Positions 5,568 through 8,633 of a stretch of 8,633 nucleotides of DNA are shown piece after piece; within the stretch, counting starts at the first letter, position 1; each line of letters starts with the position of its first letter. The notes beneath the pieces are model-generated. The model ran no database searches and was not told the DNA's origin. It saw only the letters and a list, made by a program, of their open reading frames with translations. The stretch comes from JBOFCS01 sp051646185 (lineage in GTDB: Bacteria; Actinomycetota; Actinomycetes; Mycobacteriales; Mycobacteriaceae): assembly GCA_051646185.1 (NCBI GenBank), contig JBOFCS010000029.1:1-8633 (forward strand), given 5' to 3'. A program made the translations under genes and the position numbers.

Positions 5568-6577
5568 AGCCTACCCGCAATTCGATCACCAATCGCGGTT
5601 GTTGAGCCGGCATTTCCAGTGACTCGATCTGCTAAATCGGCGGCTACTGCATTCTCAATACGGGTAGCAGCTTCACCATTACCCAGATGTGTCAGCATCA
5701 ATGCCACCGATAAAATTGCCGCAGTGGGATCGGCCTTTGATTGCCCAGCGATATCTGGAGCACTACCATGAACTGGTTCAAACATACTGGGGTTCACACC
5801 CGTAGCATCAATATTTCCGCTCGCCGCAAGCCCAATTCCACCACTAACTGCGGCAGCAAGATCAGTAATGATATCTCCAAAAAGGTTATCAGTCACAATG
5901 ACATCAAACCGACCCGGATCAGTCACCATATGAATTGTTGCCGCATCAATATGTTGGTAAGACACCACAACCTCAGGAAAATCAGCCGATATTTCCTCGA
6001 CGGTACGGGTCCACAAGGAACCAGCATAAGCCAGTACATTATTCTTATGCACTAAAGTGAGGTTCTTGCGACGCCCTTGGGCCTGGTGAAAGGCATAGCG
6101 GACAACACGTTCCACCCCAAATCTGGTGTTAGTGCTCACTTCGGTAGCAACCTCATGCGGAGTATTAACTCGAATTGCACCACCAGTTCCGGTGTATGGA
6201 CCTTCAGTACCCTCACGAACCACAACAAAGTCCATTGCCGGATTAGCCGCCAATGGGCTAGTAACTCCCGGATAAAGTTTTGAAGGCCGCAAATTCACAT
6301 GATGGTCTAAAGCAAACCGGGTATGCAATAACAAGCCACGTTCTAAAATTCCGCTTTGCACCGAGGGGTCACCAATCGCACCAAGCAAAATTGCATCTTG
6401 CTGTTTAATCTCGGCTAAGACCGATTCCGGCATAAGCTCACCGGTACGGTGGTAACGCCGAGCACCCAGATCATACTCTGTCTTGTCCACTTGTGGAACA
6501 ACAACATTCAAGACCTTAAGTGCCTCAGCAATAACCTCAGGACCAATTCCGTCACCGGCAATGACAGCAAGCTTCAT
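5564..6577 (-). CDS. leuB: 3-isopropylmalate dehydrogenase
   Basis: Third enzyme of leucine synthesis: oxidises and decarboxylates 3-isopropylmalate to 2-ketoisocaproate with NAD+ and a divalent metal. It has 337 residues, like the mycobacterial enzyme. Visible are GDGIGPEV (8-15), the substrate-binding VREGTEGPYTG (about 120-130), the catalytic Lys in LVHKNNV (178), QHIDAATIHM with a metal Asp (about 211), the signature DNLFGDIITDLAAA with Asp235 and Asp239, and EPVHGSAPDIAG. Two ATGs stand in tandem at 6580 and 6577; the second is chosen because GAGGA at 6584-6588 is 6 bases from it and only 3 from the first, and homologues start MKLA. It follows serA by under 40 bases, so they form an operon, and its stop overlaps the MFS stop by 4 bases. 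Confidence 0.96.
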   Translation of the reverse strand: MKLAVIAGDGIGPEVIAEALKVLNVVVPQVDKTEYDLGARRYHRTGELMPESVLAEIKQQDAILLGAIGDPSVQSGILERGLLLHTRFALDHHVNLRPSKLYPGVTSPLAANPAMDFVVVREGTEGPYTGTGGAIRVNTPHEVATEVSTNTRFGVERVVRYAFHQAQGRRKNLTLVHKNNVLAYAGSLWTRTVEEISADFPEVVVSYQHIDAATIHMVTDPGRFDVIVTDNLFGDIITDLAAAVSGGIGLAASGNIDATGVNPSMFEPVHGSAPDIAGQSKADPTAAILSVALMLTHLGNGEAATRIENAVAADLADRVTGNAGSTTAIGDRIAGRL

Positions 6578-6614
6578 CATAATTCCTCATTAGGGTTGGC
6601 GAGTACAACACAAA

Positions 6615-8240
6615 CTAACGCAAATCAACAAGTTCCAAAGTTGATGCGCCAACCGCAGCTGCGATCGCCGACTGAAGCCTCTCAGGAACTGTTTGATCAA
6701 CCCTCAATAATATTGTGGCACCAGATCCTTCAGCATCTTGGCTAAGTTGAGCAGCTTGAATATCAATTGCAGCCTCGCCAAGAAGCGTGCCAATTTTACC
6801 CAGCGCTCCCGGTTGGTCTACGTAATTGATAACCACGTTCAGACCCTCAGCACGCAAATCAAAGTTCCTGCCATTGATTTGGACAACTTTTTCAACGGCA
6901 GCCAGACCTGACAAAGTACCTGCAACATTAATCACTGAACCATCGGCGAAAACTGCCCGCAAGTCAACAACACTTCGATGATTTGGGCTTTCGGTTGCCT
7001 TAGTTACTTCAGCAGCAACTCCACGCTCGGCGGCTAGAGCAGGAGCATTAACAAAGGTTACTGGATCTTCGATCACCGCAGAGAACAATCCGCGTAGCGC
7101 GGAAAGCTTGAGCACCTCAACATCTTGGGAAGCAAGCTCACCTCGTACATCCACCGAAAGTGAACTAGGAAGCCCCTGCGATACGGCACCAACCAGTACC
7201 CCAAGTTTACGGACGATCTCAAGCCACGGAGCAACTTCCTCACCTACCGCGCCGCCGGCAACGTTAACAGCGTCGGGAACAAATTCTCCAGCTAAAGCAA
7301 GTTTTACACTCTTGGCTACATCAATACCGGCCCGATCTTGAGCTTCAGTTGTGGACGCACCAAGATGCGGGGTCACCACAACCTGAGGAAGATCAAACAG
7401 TGGACTGTCCGTGCACGGCTCGGTGTCAAAAACATCCAACCCAGCCGCCCGAACATGCCCGCTCTTAATAGCCTCGGCCAAGGCCTGCTCATCAACCAAA
7501 CCGCCACGGGCGGCATTAACAACAATGACGCCCTTCTTGGTCTTAGCCAGCGCCTGCGCGCCAATAATCCCCTTGGTCTCTGGAGTTTTAGGCAAGTGCA
7601 CCGAGAACATATCTGCCCGCTCCAAGAGTTCATCTAGTGAAACGAGTTCAATTCCTAGTTGTGCTGCACGGGCAGCTGAGACATAAGGATCATAAGCAAT
7701 GATATGGGTCTCAAAAGCTGCTAGGCGCTGAGCAAAAAGTTGACCAATACGGCCAAGTCCAACAACACCTATCGTTTTACCAAAAATCTCGGTGCCGTTA
7801 AATTGAGAGCGCTTCCAGGTGTGCTCACGCAAAGTGGCATCGGCTGCCGGAATCTCTCGAGCAGCAGCAAGAAGAAGAGCAACTGCATGCTCGGCTGCAG
7901 TATGAATATTGGAGGTGGGGGCATTAACGACCAACACACCGCGAGCCGTCGCGGCTGGGACATCAACATTGTCAAGCCCCACACCAGCGCGGGCAACAAT
8001 TTTTAATCTAGTGCCCGCAGCAAGCACCTCAGCGTCAACCGTGGTTGCCGAACGCACCAAAATAGCATCCGCCTCAGGAACCGCTGCCAGTAAAGCCGCG
8101 CGATCTGGGCCGTCTACCCAGCGCACCTCGACTGCATCGCCCAACGCCTCAACTGTTGAGGGAGCAAGCTTATCGGCGATAAGAACCACCGGAAGTAATG
8201 AAGAGGCAACTGATGTATCCGGGCGGCCTGACTGGCTCAC
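6615..8240 (-). CDS. serA: D-3-phosphoglycerate dehydrogenase, long form
   Basis: First step of the phosphorylated serine pathway: oxidises 3-phosphoglycerate to 3-phosphohydroxypyruvate with NAD+. The 541 residues show the long (type I) layout: split substrate-binding domain, Rossmann NAD domain with VGLGRIG (160-166), catalytic Arg in NAARGG (245), Glu in FDTEP (274) and His in TPHLGAS (292), an intervening ASB domain (about 320-460), and a C-terminal ACT domain (about 468-541) with YVDQPGALGKIG, matching the serine-binding YVDxPG of the M. tuberculosis enzyme. Feedback inhibition by serine is therefore likely. The GTG at 8240 is chosen: AGGGAG lies 7 bases upstream, whereas the in-frame TTG at 8246 is 1 base from that site. 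About 12 N-terminal residues precede the point where mycobacterial homologues begin. Confidence 0.97.
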   Translation of the reverse strand: MSQSGRPDTSVASSLLPVVLIADKLAPSTVEALGDAVEVRWVDGPDRAALLAAVPEADAILVRSATTVDAEVLAAGTRLKIVARAGVGLDNVDVPAATARGVLVVNAPTSNIHTAAEHAVALLLAAAREIPAADATLREHTWKRSQFNGTEIFGKTIGVVGLGRIGQLFAQRLAAFETHIIAYDPYVSAARAAQLGIELVSLDELLERADMFSVHLPKTPETKGIIGAQALAKTKKGVIVVNAARGGLVDEQALAEAIKSGHVRAAGLDVFDTEPCTDSPLFDLPQVVVTPHLGASTTEAQDRAGIDVAKSVKLALAGEFVPDAVNVAGGAVGEEVAPWLEIVRKLGVLVGAVSQGLPSSLSVDVRGELASQDVEVLKLSALRGLFSAVIEDPVTFVNAPALAAERGVAAEVTKATESPNHRSVVDLRAVFADGSVINVAGTLSGLAAVEKVVQINGRNFDLRAEGLNVVINYVDQPGALGKIGTLLGEAAIDIQAAQLSQDAEGSGATILLRVDQTVPERLQSAIAAAVGASTLELVDLR

Positions 8241-8247
8241 GTGCAAA

Positions 8248-8253
8248 CTCCCT
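8248..8253 (-). promoter_or_regulatory. Ribosome binding site AGGGAG for serA
   Basis: On the minus strand AGGGAG ends 7 bases before the GTG at 8240 and decides that start over TTG 8246. Confidence 0.65.
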
Positions 8254-8267
8254 GTGTCGAATGTGTC
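8253..8267. repeat. Direct repeat TGTGTC x2 in the serA leader
   Basis: TGTGTC occurs at 8253-8258 and 8262-8267, 9 bases apart, between the predicted serA start point and its ribosome site. It might be a regulator site, but is short enough to be chance. Confidence 0.25.
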
Positions 8268-8299
8268 ACAAATATCTGGCTACCATGACCCTGCATCAA
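8264..8299 (-). promoter_or_regulatory. Predicted serA-leuB promoter
   Basis: On the minus strand TTGATG (8294-8299) and GATATT (8271-8276) are separated by exactly 17 bases, each matching 4 of 6 consensus positions. The start point would be near 8264, with a leader of about 23 bases. The spacer contains GGGTCAT, the same half-site as the palindrome before gltX. Confidence 0.45.
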
Positions 8300-8459
8300 G
8301 CTGCGATCACGGACGGGCGATGGTTCAAGTACCAAGAAACGAACTCGGACCGGTCAACAGCTTAATGTCCGCGAACTTTGCTCTCACAATGCGGTTACCC
8401 CTATTAGCATGTCGATAGCGCTAACCTTAAAGACACAAGCACGTTCACTCATAGTGATC

Positions 8460-8464
8460 GAGGA
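8460..8464 (+). promoter_or_regulatory. Ribosome binding site GAGGA for the gene at 8470
   Basis: GAGGA at 8460-8464 is 5 bases from the GTG at 8470, supporting that start. The rest of 8300-8459 holds no gene that I can support; GGTTA/TAACC and TTAGC/GCTAA half-sites near 8393-8425 might be part of the promoter for this gene. Confidence 0.55.
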
Positions 8465-8469
8465 AAATT

Positions 8470-8633
8470 GTGAGCCAGAAGTCATACAGTTTTGATGCAG
8501 TAGTAGTGGGCAGCGGGCCAAATGGGCTTGGCGCTGCGGTAACCCTGGCGCGAGCCGGATTAAAAGTACACCTCATCGAGGCCCAAAGCACACTTGGCGG
8601 AGGCGCGCGCACTATTGATTTGGGTCTAGCACC
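8470..8633 (+). CDS. FAD-dependent oxidoreductase, phytoene-desaturase type (Rv2997-like), N-terminal part
   Basis: The first 54 residues of a gene running off the window. After a short leader comes a classical FAD-binding Rossmann start: AVVVGSGPNGLGAAVTLARAG with the GxGxxG motif (residues 14-19), a second strand ending in Glu (VHLIEA) to hold the ribose, then LGGGART, the flavin-contact segment seen in phytoene desaturase and related amine-oxidase-like proteins. The GTG at 8470 has GAGGA 5 bases upstream. It is divergent from serA, as Rv2997 is in M. tuberculosis. Substrate is unknown; carotenoid-type desaturation is only one possibility for this large family. Confidence 0.85.
   Translation, partial: MSQKSYSFDAVVVGSGPNGLGAAVTLARAGLKVHLIEAQSTLGGGARTIDLGLA

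Noticed and set aside
8241..8246. TTG 8246 as the serA start
   Set aside because: It would sit 1 base from the AGGGAG site; GTG 8240 has ideal spacing.
7909..8418. 169-residue plus-strand frame opposite serA
   Set aside because: Low-complexity Ser/Thr/Ala-rich translation typical of the antisense strand of a coding gene; serA is certain here.

Overview
The window is a piece of an actinobacterial chromosome, most likely from the order Mycobacteriales. The strongest clue is gene order. From right to left it holds a divergent FAD-dependent dehydrogenase (phytoene-desaturase type), serA, leuB, a divergent MFS transporter, a fumarylacetoacetate-hydrolase-family gene, gltX, tRNA-Gln and tRNA-Glu. 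From memory this is the order around Rv2992c-Rv2997 of Mycobacterium tuberculosis. The SerA, LeuB and GltX proteins also read as close relatives of the mycobacterial ones. By eye the base composition is only about half G+C, low for a typical Mycobacterium, so a lower-GC or less-studied relative is likely. The species cannot be fixed from this window.

Layout. (a) 1-1312, plus strand: the 3' end of one unrecognised gene, overlapping by 11 bases a 332-residue unrecognised gene. (b) 1313-1490: a non-genic stretch with an in-frame tail that resembles the C-terminus of a tyrosine integrase, a GTGGGCA direct repeat, and a strong 15-bp hairpin terminator. (c) 1491-1730, minus strand: tRNA-Glu(CTC) with its own promoter, and tRNA-Gln(CTG). 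(d) 1845-4273, minus strand: gltX and an FAH-family hydrolase. (e) 4359-5567, plus strand: MFS transporter, ending in a 4-base overlap with leuB. (f) 5564-8240, minus strand: a serA-leuB operon. (g) 8241-8469: divergent promoter region. (h) 8470 to the end, plus strand: 5' end of the FAD-dependent oxidoreductase.

How it works together. The right three quarters is core metabolism. SerA starts serine synthesis, LeuB performs the oxidative step of leucine synthesis, and GltX charges tRNA-Glu. If the organism lacks GlnRS, as mycobacteria do, GltX would also mis-charge the adjacent tRNA-Gln for later amidation. The left 1.3 kb looks like accessory DNA lying directly downstream of the 3' end of tRNA-Glu, the classical integration point for mobile elements. 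It is the best place in the window to look for something undescribed. I cannot assign a function to either gene there.
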